From Planctomycetota bacterium (lineage in GTDB: Bacteria; Planctomycetota; Phycisphaerae; SM23-33; FEN-1343): DNA of 38,454 nt. The stretch lies in the NCBI GenBank assembly GCA_012514895.1, contig JAAYZK010000078.1, positions 1 to 38,454 of the forward strand, read 5' to 3'. The notes under the pieces are model-generated. The model was given only the letters and a program-made list of their open reading frames with translations, was not told the DNA's origin and did not search any database. Shown here in pieces: positions 1 through 9,320 of this stretch (position 1 is its first letter; each line of letters starts with the position of its first letter). The position numbers were made by a program, and so were the translations under genes.

Positions 1-158
1 GTGACTGTCATAGCCGAAGCCTGTGCGGAACACGCGCAGAAGCTTATCCCAAGACGCCCCGCATTGGCAAGGGTCGGTTCGAGAGGTCGGTCCGGCAGGG
101 GCGCTCTGCCCGGCAGTCCTCGGACAACGGCGACCTCGCCGGGTCATCTGGCTGGCTT

Positions 159-1217
159 TCAGCGCGGTCTGCGCGGGGCAAAGGCTGCCACATACGGGTC
201 CAGGGCGCCGGCCGAGCCGCACGCCGCCTCCGCCGCGGCTTTGCAGCTGCCCTGGCATGAAGCCTCGGCGGCGCACCCGGCGCAGAACGCCGGGCGGGCC
301 GCTGTGAAGGCAGCCATGGTGGGGGAGTCCACCATCGACCAGAACCCCTCTTTGCGGATGTTGCCCAGGATTGTCGGCGAGTGGTTGCAGGGGCGCAGGT
401 GGCCCAGCGGGTCCAGCGTGTAGTACGCCCCGGCGGTGCCGGCGGGGCAGAACCCGAACGAGAGGCGCTTCCAGCGGCCCAGCTCGAACAGGCAGGGCGG
501 CATGGGGATCGAGCAGCCGATCGACACGCCGTACTCGCCGATCAGGGCATCGGCCTCATCCAGGGCGGCGGCGATGTCGGACGGCGGGGCCATGAGGGCG
601 TCGAGGTGGTGGAGACCCTCGCCGCCAGGGTTGAACCGGTTGAACATGATCCCGTCGGCGCCCAGGGCGATCAGGACCTTGGCGGTTTCGGCCCACGTCG
701 CCACATTGGCCGACGTGGCGACGAAGGCCCCGACGACGGGCCGTCCGGCCGCCTTGGCCGCGGCGATGGCCAGCGTCGCGCGGTCGAACGCCCCCGGCGA
801 GCCGACCATGCCGTCGTGGATCGTCCGGTCGGCCGACAGGAGGGGGATCTCGTAGAGCCCCACCTTCTCGCCGAAGCGGGCGATCGCGGCGTCGTCGAGC
901 AGCGAGCCGTTCGTCAGCAGCGTGATCTTCACCCGCCGCGCTGCCAGGAAGTCGACGATCGCCCCGAGATCCTCCCGCAGGAGCGGCTCGCCGCCGCTCA
1001 GGGCCACCGACGTCGCCCGCGACTCGTCGAGCAGCTTGCCGAGCATCGTCAGCGTGTCCTCGGTGCCCAGTTCGCCGGTGGGGTACTGCCCGTCGGCCTT
1101 CCACACGTTGTAGCAGTGCGCGCACGCGTGGTTGCACCGCTGCGTGACCTCCACGACGAGCATCTCGTGCCGTCGTCCGAACAGTCCCCCGCGGAACAGC
1201 CTGCCCAGCACGCTCAC
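159..1217 (-). CDS. Radical SAM protein with SPASM-like C-terminal Cys cluster
   Basis: Translation has CxxxCxxC (TQRCNHACAHCYNV), SGGEPLLRED, and a C-terminal Cys-rich region (CNHSPTILGNI...FCAGCAAEASCQGSC). GTG start at 1217 overlaps the TGA of the upstream gene (GTGA). Confidence 0.9.
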   Translation of the reverse strand: MSVLGRLFRGGLFGRRHEMLVVEVTQRCNHACAHCYNVWKADGQYPTGELGTEDTLTMLGKLLDESRATSVALSGGEPLLREDLGAIVDFLAARRVKITLLTNGSLLDDAAIARFGEKVGLYEIPLLSADRTIHDGMVGSPGAFDRATLAIAAAKAAGRPVVGAFVATSANVATWAETAKVLIALGADGIMFNRFNPGGEGLHHLDALMAPPSDIAAALDEADALIGEYGVSIGCSIPMPPCLFELGRWKRLSFGFCPAGTAGAYYTLDPLGHLRPCNHSPTILGNIRKEGFWSMVDSPTMAAFTAARPAFCAGCAAEASCQGSCKAAAEAACGSAGALDPYVAAFAPRRPR

Positions 1218-2314
1218 GGCGTCCCCGCCGTCGTCGCCGGCACGTATTCGGTCGGATCCATCAGGCGGTCGAACGTCGCCTGGGTGATGACGCCGGCGTC
1301 GCGGTAGCGCTGCAGGAGTTCCTGCTGGCGGTCAACCAACTCGGGCGGACGGTAGCGGAAAAGCGGCGCCGGGATATAGCAGGTAGCCCTCTCATCGGGT
1401 GCCATCTGCGCGCCGACGGCTGTCCCCGTGACAAGAAGCACCACGCCGACCCACGCACGCCTGCGGACCAGGTACACGAAGCACGCGAACGGGGGCAGAA
1501 ACAGCAATGACCATCCGACCACGGCCAACGCATGTTCGAGACGGACGCGCTGGCACTCTCGCACATTCGCCATTGCGCCGAGGGAGTACACATAGATCCC
1601 GGAGTCCACACGCACGGAGTAATCGCCGTTCACGTCGCCATCCACGGGCGATCCGGTGAACGCGTTCGCGGCGCATCCGTTGCGATTCTCGTATCCGTAG
1701 GGAACAAGCGACGGTTCCAGAACGCCGCCTCGAGCGCGCAGGTAGAGCTCGTTGCCGGCGTCCACTTCCACGTCGAGCCGCTCGAACGGCGGCTTGCTCC
1801 ACGACGCAGGGAACGCCGTTGCCCTGAAGAGAATGCTCGTCTGCACTTCTTCCATCATGGCAGTCCCGGCGCCTGCAGCCTTGTTGCGGCACGACCTCAG
1901 ATCCTCCGGCAGCCGGCGTCCCCACTGAAGGCTGCTGCAGAGACTGGGGGGATAGTCCACGCAGACGCTGGCCCGATCGGGCAGGGGGTCGAGGGCGCCG
2001 AGGCCCTCGTCATTGGTGGGATAGCGGCCGTGGATGGTCTTGTAGTTGCCAAGGCGCTCGGCAATACCCTTCAGTTGCGCCTGCAGGACCGCTGCCCGAT
2101 TCTCACACCGGTGGATCGCATTGCCTGTGTCTTCTGTCAGGCCCAGGAGGCCCTTGATGCCCACGACCGCGCAGATCGCGGGCAGTACGACGAAGATACC
2201 CGCACTTGCCTGCTTGCCGGTCATGCGCCAGGGTGGCTCGCGCTTGGCATACTCCACCGTGACCGGCAGGTTGTCGGCTGTGCCCGGCGCATCGGTCGTC
2301 GGCGCATCGCTCAT
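1214..2314 (-). CDS. Multi-pass membrane protein with GspG (T2SSG)-like extracytoplasmic domain
   Basis: ORF 1214..2560; likely start is the internal ATG at 2314 (MSDAPTTDAPG). Contains RLGNYKTIHGRYPTNDEGLGAL and later YGYENRNG...SGIYVYSLG, similar to the GspG C-terminal domain, plus hydrophobic segments. Confidence 0.7.
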   Translation of the reverse strand: MSDAPTTDAPGTADNLPVTVEYAKREPPWRMTGKQASAGIFVVLPAICAVVGIKGLLGLTEDTGNAIHRCENRAAVLQAQLKGIAERLGNYKTIHGRYPTNDEGLGALDPLPDRASVCVDYPPSLCSSLQWGRRLPEDLRSCRNKAAGAGTAMMEEVQTSILFRATAFPASWSKPPFERLDVEVDAGNELYLRARGGVLEPSLVPYGYENRNGCAANAFTGSPVDGDVNGDYSVRVDSGIYVYSLGAMANVRECQRVRLEHALAVVGWSLLFLPPFACFVYLVRRRAWVGVVLLVTGTAVGAQMAPDERATCYIPAPLFRYRPPELVDRQQELLQRYRDAGVITQATFDRLMDPTEYVPATTAGTP

Positions 2315-2558
2315 CGGGACTGACCCTCTCCTGACGCATGTGCACTCTACTCCGAGCCTTGCCTCCAGGCAAGAGGGATGGCGGACATGGCCGTTCACCT
2401 GGATGCCCGCAATAGCCTGTTGAGAGAAGAGGGCTTCAGGCCAGTCAGACCTGTCTGACTGGTCTGAGGGCGTCTGACCTGCCCGACCCGTCCGAAGCGT
2501 TCCGGCCGGGTAGCATACGGAGAGAACAGCCGTTGGCTCGCCTGCCGCCTGCGGTCCC

Positions 2559-2622
2559 AAAAAGACAAGTAACCCCTTCGACTCGCTCTTTGGGGCTTAG
2601 CGGGCCGAGTGGGTTACTTGTC
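2559..2622 (-). terminator. Rho-independent terminator downstream of the PEP-CTERM gene
   Basis: On the minus strand: GACAAGTAACCC...GGGTTACTTGTC (12-bp perfect arms, 2564-2575/2611-2622) followed by TTTTT (2563-2559); an inner ACTCG/CGAGT pair is also present. Confidence 0.75.
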
Positions 2623-2663
2623 TGGAAGAGAAAGGGGTAAAGCTCTATGTAAGGGTACGTCTG

Positions 2664-3542
2664 TTACCTCCGGCGCCGCAGCAGCAGGCCGACCGAGCCG
2701 AGGGCCAGCAGCGAGGCGGTCATCGGTTCGGGAATGACGGTGAGCTCGAAGCCCAGGCCGTTGCCCCGGCTGGGGTCGCCGCCGACGCCGTCGTCGGCGG
2801 AGTAGTCGCCGAGATATTCAGGGGAATTGCGGTAGGTGCCCGTGCCCGGGGCCGTCCGCAGGGTCGTGGAGGTGACGGTCACCTCCAGGATGAAGCTCAT
2901 GTCCCCGAGGATCTGGGCGAAATCGGCGGCCGACAGGCCCAGGTCGCTTTCGAGGTTGATCGAGTAACGGACCTGGACGTTGTTGGTCGGGCCGAAATCG
3001 GGGCCCTCGACGCCGCGGTAGTTCCCGTAGTTGGTCGCGTCGATCCGGAAGGCGCCTTCTCCGTTGGTGAGTTCCACCTCTCGGCCCGCGGCGAACAGCC
3101 TGAGCGTCAGCGATTCGCTGTAGGAGCGGCCGGCGTTCGTCTCGGGCACGAAGTCGATGTCGGTCAGGTCGAGGAACAGGTCCATCGTGTCGGTGCGCAC
3201 GGCGGCGGGATCCACCACGACCGGTGCGCCATCCTCGAAGTTGTCGGACAGGTCGAACAGGAGGTCATAGGTGAGCGATCCCTGGCTGACCTGGCCGTTG
3301 CGGAGCGTGATCGTGTCGCCCGCCAAGCCGATGGTGCGGCCTCCCTGGACATCGCCGAGCACGCCGCTGGTCTCGCCCTTCAGCGGAACGAAGGCCCGAC
3401 CCTGGGTCTGTTCGAGGATGTCGTTCGTGCCGGCAACGTACGCCATGGCGCCGTTGGCTGCGAACATGAGAACGATGGCGACAATCGACAGAACAACACG
3501 GCCCCTGCGGACAACACCACCAGACTCCCTGTGAGCGACCAT
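2664..3542 (-). CDS. PEP-CTERM sorting-domain secreted protein
   Basis: ATG at 3542 with upstream AAGGAGG SD; N-terminal signal-like hydrophobic segment; C-terminus VIPEPMTASLLALGSVGLLLRRRR is a PEP-CTERM signal. Confidence 0.85.
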   Translation of the reverse strand: MVAHRESGGVVRRGRVVLSIVAIVLMFAANGAMAYVAGTNDILEQTQGRAFVPLKGETSGVLGDVQGGRTIGLAGDTITLRNGQVSQGSLTYDLLFDLSDNFEDGAPVVVDPAAVRTDTMDLFLDLTDIDFVPETNAGRSYSESLTLRLFAAGREVELTNGEGAFRIDATNYGNYRGVEGPDFGPTNNVQVRYSINLESDLGLSAADFAQILGDMSFILEVTVTSTTLRTAPGTGTYRNSPEYLGDYSADDGVGGDPSRGNGLGFELTVIPEPMTASLLALGSVGLLLRRRR

Positions 3543-3750
3543 TGCCAACCTCCTTTGCGCCGCCAAGGTTTGACGGGCATCGAGCGTGTGCCCTATGTGT
3601 CGCCCCACCGCCGCATGGCTGGCGCGCATCCACGAGATGCAGCACATGCGATCAGTCTACAGGCGATCATTCACCTTGATGGCAAGCCTTCTTCTCCGCC
3701 GGATGGGAGCACTGCGAACGATGTCACCCGGACGGATACAGCAGACCAAT

Positions 3751-3767
3751 GGAAGCAACTTGCTTCC
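3751..3767. repeat. 17-bp near-perfect palindrome GGAAGCAA-C-TTGCTTCC (candidate operator)
   Basis: Direct reading; lies in the divergent intergenic region between the PEP-CTERM gene and the TPR gene. Confidence 0.4.
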
Positions 3768-3963
3768 TTGAGCAGCTTCAGTTTACCACACATTCTATTC
3801 TTGCCAAGTGAGAATCTGGAAGATTTTTTGACAGCAGCCTTGATTATCGGACGTTATGGCCGATCGTCCCCGGCCGCCGAGCGGCCCGAACAAGTGCGGG
3901 ACTTCTGGTGCGGAAAGAACGACGCCGTCTCCTCCATTGCCGCATTCGCCCCCGTTCCCGGCG

Positions 3964-3991
3964 CCGGTACTTCACTTAAGTGCTTTACCGG
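3964..3991. repeat. 28-bp imperfect palindrome CCGGTA-ctt-CACTTAAGTG-ctt-TACCGG
   Basis: Direct reading; dyad symmetry about 50 nt upstream of the TPR gene start at 4041. Confidence 0.4.
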
Positions 3992-4040
3992 TCGATATCC
4001 CTGAGGCAGGTGGGTCGCGGTCGCCTGGTGGAGGGCCTTC

Positions 4041-5252
4041 ATGAGCGTCGTCGAGGACTACATCCGTGGGACGGATCTCCTGGTGCGGGGATCCTATATC
4101 GAGGCTGAGAGGGTACTTGCGCCGATCGCCCGAGGCGGTGGGCTGGTGGGTCGCTTCGGCCGCTACTACCTGGGGCGCTGTCTGCGGGCCCAGGGTGTCG
4201 CCGCAGCCGCGGCAGGCGCCCCGGCCGAAGCCGCCGCCGCCGTCCGACGTGCCGCCGAACTGCTCGGGGGCCGGGCGGATCTGGCCGGCTACCTGGCCGC
4301 CCTGTACGCGCGTCACGTGGACAGTGCCCACGAGCGGGCGGCCGACGAGGAAGAGCAGGCCCGCCTGCGGGCGATCGCCCAGGGGCGGCAGGGGCGGGCG
4401 ATGGAGGCCCTGTCGACCCTGAGGACGGCCCTCTGCGCCCACCCGCAATCGGCGCCGCTGCACCTGGCGGCCGGCATGGTGCTGGCAGCCCAGGACCGGT
4501 TCGACGAGGCGGCCGGGCAGTTCCAGCTCGCCACGCAGTGCGACTGCGCCTGCGCCGAGGCCTACCGCCGGCTGGGGCACTGCCGCGCCGCCGAGGGCCG
4601 GTTCGACGAGGCGCTGGGCCTGATCCGGCGGGCCCTGTCCATCGATCCGGGCGACCTGACGCTGATCCGCGAAACGCTGACGGCGGCGCGGGCGGCCGGC
4701 GCGGCCGTCGTGCTGCCGGCGGAGGTGGGGGCTCCGCGCGAGGAGGACCTCCGACGGCTGGCCGCGCTGGTGCTCGGCGAGACCGATTTCGTCCAGGCGC
4801 TGCTGGCGCTGCCTGCGGCGGCGGCTGACGGGGAGATCTTCGGCGTTCTGGCGCTGGTGATGGACCTGGTCCTGGCCCATCACGACGACTATGCGGACAT
4901 GCACTACCGCGCGGCGCTGGTGCAGCGCCGGCTGGGGCGGCGCGAGGCGGCGCTGGCGCACGCCGAGCGGGCCGTCGCGCTCAACGACGGCTACGTCCAG
5001 GCGCGTTTTCTGGCCGGGTCGCTCCTGGTGGACTGCGATCCGCGGGCGGCGGCCGAGCATCTGCGGCGGGCCGTGTCGGCCGGAGGCGACTGGGCCGACG
5101 TCCACGCGACGCTGGGGGCGGCGTATCAGCGGCTGGGGCAGTCCCAGGACGCCCGGCGCGAGATGGCCCGATCGCTTCAGATCAACAGCAACTACACCCC
5201 GGCCGCCGAAGCGATGGCGCGGCCGGCGGGTGATCGCAACGGAGGCAGGTGA
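4041..5252 (+). CDS. TPR repeat protein
   Basis: Multiple TPR-like units (e.g. AEAYRRLGHCRAAEGRFDEALGLIRRALSIDP); GGAGGG upstream of ATG. Confidence 0.85.
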   Translation: MSVVEDYIRGTDLLVRGSYIEAERVLAPIARGGGLVGRFGRYYLGRCLRAQGVAAAAAGAPAEAAAAVRRAAELLGGRADLAGYLAALYARHVDSAHERAADEEEQARLRAIAQGRQGRAMEALSTLRTALCAHPQSAPLHLAAGMVLAAQDRFDEAAGQFQLATQCDCACAEAYRRLGHCRAAEGRFDEALGLIRRALSIDPGDLTLIRETLTAARAAGAAVVLPAEVGAPREEDLRRLAALVLGETDFVQALLALPAAAADGEIFGVLALVMDLVLAHHDDYADMHYRAALVQRRLGRREAALAHAERAVALNDGYVQARFLAGSLLVDCDPRAAAEHLRRAVSAGGDWADVHATLGAAYQRLGQSQDARREMARSLQINSNYTPAAEAMARPAGDRNGGR

Positions 5253-5253
5253 G

Positions 5254-6909
5254 GTGAGTCATCTTCTGGAACTGCTGGGTCGTGGGCTGGAGGGCACGCT
5301 GGGCGAGACCCTGGAGCGGTACTTCTGGACGGTGGGGACCGCCCGGATGGAGGACCTGATCCAGGCCGCCGCCGATCACCCGGCCTACCCCGACGTTCAG
5401 TGCCGCCTGGGGACGGCCTACCTGCGCGGGGGGAAGATCACCAAGGCGATCGAGCACCTGCGGCTGGCCTGCAAGCACAAGCCCGACTTCCTGGCCGCCC
5501 GCATGGCCCTGGCGTCGGCGCTGGAGGAGGCCGGCCAGCGGGAGGCGGCCCTGGACCAACTGGTCTGTGCCGCCCACACCCATCCGGGGGAGGCGGCCAT
5601 CAGCTTCGCGATGGGCTACCTCTACGAGAGGCTCGAGCGGACCGACGAGGCCCGCCAAGCCTACATCGAGGCGATCCGGATCAGCCCCGACCTGGCGTCG
5701 GCGCGCCAACGGCTGGCGGCGGTGGCCCTGCTGACCGACGATGTCGAGACCGCCCTGGAACAGTACCTCTGGCTGGTCGAGGAGGATCCCGGCGACAGCC
5801 GTCTGCGCACGACCCTGGCCCAACTGCACTACCGCAACGGGCAGTACGACGAATCGGTGCGCCAGTACGAGTCGACGATCGCGCTGGAACCGGAGAACTG
5901 GTCGCTGGCCGACGAGTTCGTCGAGGCCCTGGTCGCCGACGGGCAGATCCGCGAGGCGATCGAACGGCTGGCGGCGATGCTGGCCGACCAGGGGGACTTT
6001 CCCGACCTGCACGTGCGCATGGCCGACCTGTACAGCCAGTGCGGGGAGGACGACGCGGCCCTGTGGCACTACCACAAGGCGCTGGACATCCAGCCGAACT
6101 ACCTCGAAGCGCACGTGAAGCTGGGCACCCAGCACCTGATCAACGGCCGATGGTCCGAGGCCTCGGAGGCCTTCACCGAGGCGATCGAGCTGAATGACCA
6201 GCTCCTGGCGGCCTACGTCGGGCTGGGCGTGGCCCAGGACGCCGCCGGCGATCCGGTGGGGGCGATGGGCAGCTTCGACCTGGCCGCCGCGATCGACCCC
6301 AACAGCACGCTGCTGATGCGGGAGATGTCCCGCCTGCACCTCAAGAGCGCCCTGGAGGTCCACGCCGCCGGGCAGCGCCACGCCCCGCCCGGCGACCCCG
6401 AAGCGCCGTCGCTGCAGGGCGAGGACCTGCTCAAGCTCCAGCTCCGCTGCCACCGCGAGCAGGTGGAGAACGAACCGCCCCAGCCGGACCTGCTGTACCG
6501 CTACGGGGTGCTGCTCCGCGCCGAGGGACGCCTGCACGAGGCCCTCGAGCAGTTCGACCGGGCGATCGCGCTGAACCCCGTCTACACCCAGGCCATCATC
6601 AAGCGCGCCATCACGCTGCAGGACCTCGACCGCCGGGCCGAGGCGGCCGCCGAGTTCCGCCGCGCCCTGGACCTCGAACCCCAGTACGTGGACCTGCACT
6701 ACCGGCTGGGCCTGATGCACACCGACGGGCGGCGGTTCAGCAAGCTCGTCGAGGAGACCGCCGCCTCCGCCGGCGAATCGAGCGAGACCGTCCGCTCCAG
6801 GATCGCCCTGTCCCTGCAGTCGATGGGCCTGATGGACCGCATCGCGGCGACCTGGCGCAGCCTCCAGAAGACGTTCCGGACGGCCCTGGAGACCTCCCGC
6901 AAGCCCTGA
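5254..6909 (+). CDS. TPR repeat protein
   Basis: GTG start at 5254 (VSHLLELLGRG...) with GGAGG at 5241; repeated TPR units (e.g. LLYRYGVLLRAEGRLHEALEQFDRAIALNPVYTQA). Starts 1 nt after the previous stop. Confidence 0.85.
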   Translation: MSHLLELLGRGLEGTLGETLERYFWTVGTARMEDLIQAAADHPAYPDVQCRLGTAYLRGGKITKAIEHLRLACKHKPDFLAARMALASALEEAGQREAALDQLVCAAHTHPGEAAISFAMGYLYERLERTDEARQAYIEAIRISPDLASARQRLAAVALLTDDVETALEQYLWLVEEDPGDSRLRTTLAQLHYRNGQYDESVRQYESTIALEPENWSLADEFVEALVADGQIREAIERLAAMLADQGDFPDLHVRMADLYSQCGEDDAALWHYHKALDIQPNYLEAHVKLGTQHLINGRWSEASEAFTEAIELNDQLLAAYVGLGVAQDAAGDPVGAMGSFDLAAAIDPNSTLLMREMSRLHLKSALEVHAAGQRHAPPGDPEAPSLQGEDLLKLQLRCHREQVENEPPQPDLLYRYGVLLRAEGRLHEALEQFDRAIALNPVYTQAIIKRAITLQDLDRRAEAAAEFRRALDLEPQYVDLHYRLGLMHTDGRRFSKLVEETAASAGESSETVRSRIALSLQSMGLMDRIAATWRSLQKTFRTALETSRKP

Positions 6910-6977
6910 GCCGGACGGGGAACTGAGGCGAATGCCTCAAGCGGCGGCGGCGGACCGTCCGATACTTCTCTTCAGCC

Positions 6978-8813
6978 ATGGACGGCGAACGGTTTAACAG
7001 CGCGCTGCTCGCTCTGCTGGGCCGCACGGACGGGACCGCAGCGCAGCGAGCCTTGATCCAGGTGCTGCAGGCGGCCCGGGGGCCCGCGCAGCTCGACGCC
7101 ATGCGCCGCCTCCTGGCCCGCAACAACGGCTTGGCCACCGCCGCCGTCGGCCGATGCCTCACCCGCCTGGATGCTCCCGCCCAAGCGGCCCTGCTCGACG
7201 ATCCGGCCCTGCTGGAGCCGGTGGCGCGGTCGGCGCTCCACGACGACGACGAGGCGATCCGCCTGGCGTCGATCGCCATGATCGTCCAGGCCCGCCGCCC
7301 CAGCACCGCCTACCTGCTGGTGGGGGCCCTGGGCGACCGCTCCGAGGCGGTCCGCCGCGGCGCCGGCGAGGCCCTGCTGGGCCTGCTGCGCGCCTTCGGC
7401 GAGGATCCTGCCGTCATGGAAGCCCACCTGGTGCCGGCGCTGACGGCCGGCCTGCGGAACCTGGCGGCCCACCGCTGTGAGGCGATGCTGGCCGCGGCCG
7501 TGCTGCTGGGGCGGCGGTGCGGACGCGACGTGATCGACCGGATCGACAGCCCCGCCAACAAGCTCACCGGCCCGCTGGCGGCCCTCCTGCGCGAAATGCC
7601 CGCGCCCCAGTGCGCCGACTTCGTGATCCGCACGCTGCCCTGGCAGCACGCCGGCAGCGTCGCCCGCGCCTACGTCGCCTCGGCGCCCTGGCCGACCCTT
7701 GCGGCGCTGGGGGCGGCCGACCACTGGCGGCTGCTGGCGCCGGTGCGGGCGGCGATGGCCGAGATCCGCCACGTCCGCTGCGCCGCCGACGACCCGGCGG
7801 GCCTAGCCGATCTGAGCGACGCCGAACAGGCGGCGGCGCTGCGGTTCGTCCTGGCCTGCGGGATCGCCCCGCAGGTCCGCCGGACGCTCCTGGGCGAGGC
7901 GCTGGGGGCCGGGCCCTCGGCGGCCCTGGTTGCCGCCGGCGCCATCGTATCCGAGGCCGGCGAGGAGGCCGACGGGGTGCTCATGGCCCTGCAGAGCCCC
8001 CATCCGGACGTCCAGGCGGTTGCCGCCGCCCGCCTGCTGGCCTGCCGGACCGACGCGCACGTCACCGAGCACCTGCTGAAGGTCCTGCCGGCCCTGTCGG
8101 CGCCGGTCGCGGCGGTGGTGGGGCAGTACCTGGCGGTCCGCAGCTTCAACCGGTACTGGTCGAGCTACGCGCGGCTGGACCACGAGATCCGCCAGACCGC
8201 CGGGCGGGCGCTGCTCAAACTCGACGCGGGCGTCGCCGACCTGCTCGCCGCACGCCTGCTGGGGCGGGACGTGAACGTGCAGATGCAGGCGCTGCAGATG
8301 ATCCGCCAGCTCCGGATGGCCGCGCGGTACGCCCCGCACCTGGCGCGCCTGGCCCGCCAGGGCGACGGGCGCGTGCGGTCGGCCTCGGCGGCGGCCCTGG
8401 GCGGCGCCGAGGGCGCCGACGTGCGGCGGACGCTGGCGCGGTGCCTGGACGACGGCGATATGCGCGTCCAGGCCAACGCCGTCGAGGCCATGGCCCGCCT
8501 GGGCGGCGACCCCTCGGCGGTGCTGGACAAGCTCGACAGCCCCAACAACCGGGTGCGGGCCAACACGATCAAGTGGCTCCTGGAGGCCGCCCATCCCCAG
8601 GGACCCATGGCGCTGGCGGCCATGCTCGCCGACAGCCGTCCCGCCCACCGCATCAGCGCCCTGTGGGTGGTCCAGACGCTGGCCTACCAGCCGGCCGTGG
8701 GGCTGCTGCGACGGCTGGCGCTGTCCGACGGGGACACCAAGGTCCGCTCCCGCATGGCCACGGTGCTGCGGGACCTGGCGCCGGCGGGGGCGGTGGAGGT
8801 GACGCGGGGATGA
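6978..8813 (+). CDS. HEAT-repeat protein
   Basis: Repeated helical units with HEAT/PBS-lyase character (e.g. DVRRTLARCLDDGDMRVQANAVEAMARLGGDPSAVLDKLDSPNNRVRANTIKWLLEA). Confidence 0.8.
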   Translation: MDGERFNSALLALLGRTDGTAAQRALIQVLQAARGPAQLDAMRRLLARNNGLATAAVGRCLTRLDAPAQAALLDDPALLEPVARSALHDDDEAIRLASIAMIVQARRPSTAYLLVGALGDRSEAVRRGAGEALLGLLRAFGEDPAVMEAHLVPALTAGLRNLAAHRCEAMLAAAVLLGRRCGRDVIDRIDSPANKLTGPLAALLREMPAPQCADFVIRTLPWQHAGSVARAYVASAPWPTLAALGAADHWRLLAPVRAAMAEIRHVRCAADDPAGLADLSDAEQAAALRFVLACGIAPQVRRTLLGEALGAGPSAALVAAGAIVSEAGEEADGVLMALQSPHPDVQAVAAARLLACRTDAHVTEHLLKVLPALSAPVAAVVGQYLAVRSFNRYWSSYARLDHEIRQTAGRALLKLDAGVADLLAARLLGRDVNVQMQALQMIRQLRMAARYAPHLARLARQGDGRVRSASAAALGGAEGADVRRTLARCLDDGDMRVQANAVEAMARLGGDPSAVLDKLDSPNNRVRANTIKWLLEAAHPQGPMALAAMLADSRPAHRISALWVVQTLAYQPAVGLLRRLALSDGDTKVRSRMATVLRDLAPAGAVEVTRG

Positions 8814-9229
8814 GGCTGCTGGCCAACATCATGACCGAGGACAACCCGTGGATGGAGACCTTCGCCAGGGGCATGCGCAACTGGTCGCCGGTCTCGCCGG
8901 TGCCGGCGTTGATCATCTTCGGCCTGGTGGCGGCGATCGTGATCGTCTGCCTCGTGTGGTGCTCGATCCGCCGGCAGCGCCGCGCGCCGGGCCCCCGCAT
9001 CCTGCTGGGGCGGGCGGGGCGGCTGCTGGGACTGTCGCCCGCCCAGCGCCGCTGCCTGATGCGCCTGGGGCGCCAGGCCGAACTCGAGCCGGCCGCGGCG
9101 CTGGTCAGCCCCCGGATGATGATGGAACTGGTCGGCCGCGCCGAGGCCCGCCGGGGCAAGCTCGGCGCCGACGACGCGCGGCAGGTGGCAGGCATCCTCG
9201 ACATCGTCACGGCGGCGTGCGACGGGTAG
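8810..9229 (+). CDS. Small single-TM membrane protein of unknown function
   Basis: ATG overlaps the HEAT gene stop (ATGA); one TM segment (VPALIIFGLVAAIVIVCLVWCSI) then a basic cytoplasmic-like region. Confidence 0.65.
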   Translation: MRLLANIMTEDNPWMETFARGMRNWSPVSPVPALIIFGLVAAIVIVCLVWCSIRRQRRAPGPRILLGRAGRLLGLSPAQRRCLMRLGRQAELEPAAALVSPRMMMELVGRAEARRGKLGADDARQVAGILDIVTAACDG

Positions 9230-9264
9230 GCCGTCCGGGGTCCGGCAACTCACCCTCCAAGCAA

Positions 9265-9296
9265 ACGGCCCCGACGCGTTGCCGCGCCGGGGCCGT
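9265..9296. terminator. Hairpin between convergent genes (possible bidirectional terminator, no clear U-tract)
   Basis: ACGGCCCCG...CGGGGCCGT, 9-bp arms. Confidence 0.4.
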
Positions 9297-9320
9297 GGGG
9301 GTCGTCGGAGGAAGTTTCGC

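Noticed and set aside
1-423. 140-aa plus-strand ORF at window start
   Set aside because: Overlaps the radical SAM gene antisense for much of its length; no motif; Ala/Arg-rich.
7517-9229. 570-aa plus-strand ORF overlapping the HEAT gene
   Set aside because: The first part is an out-of-frame Arg/Gly/Pro-rich translation of the HEAT gene; only the C-terminal part from 8810 is credible as a separate small gene.
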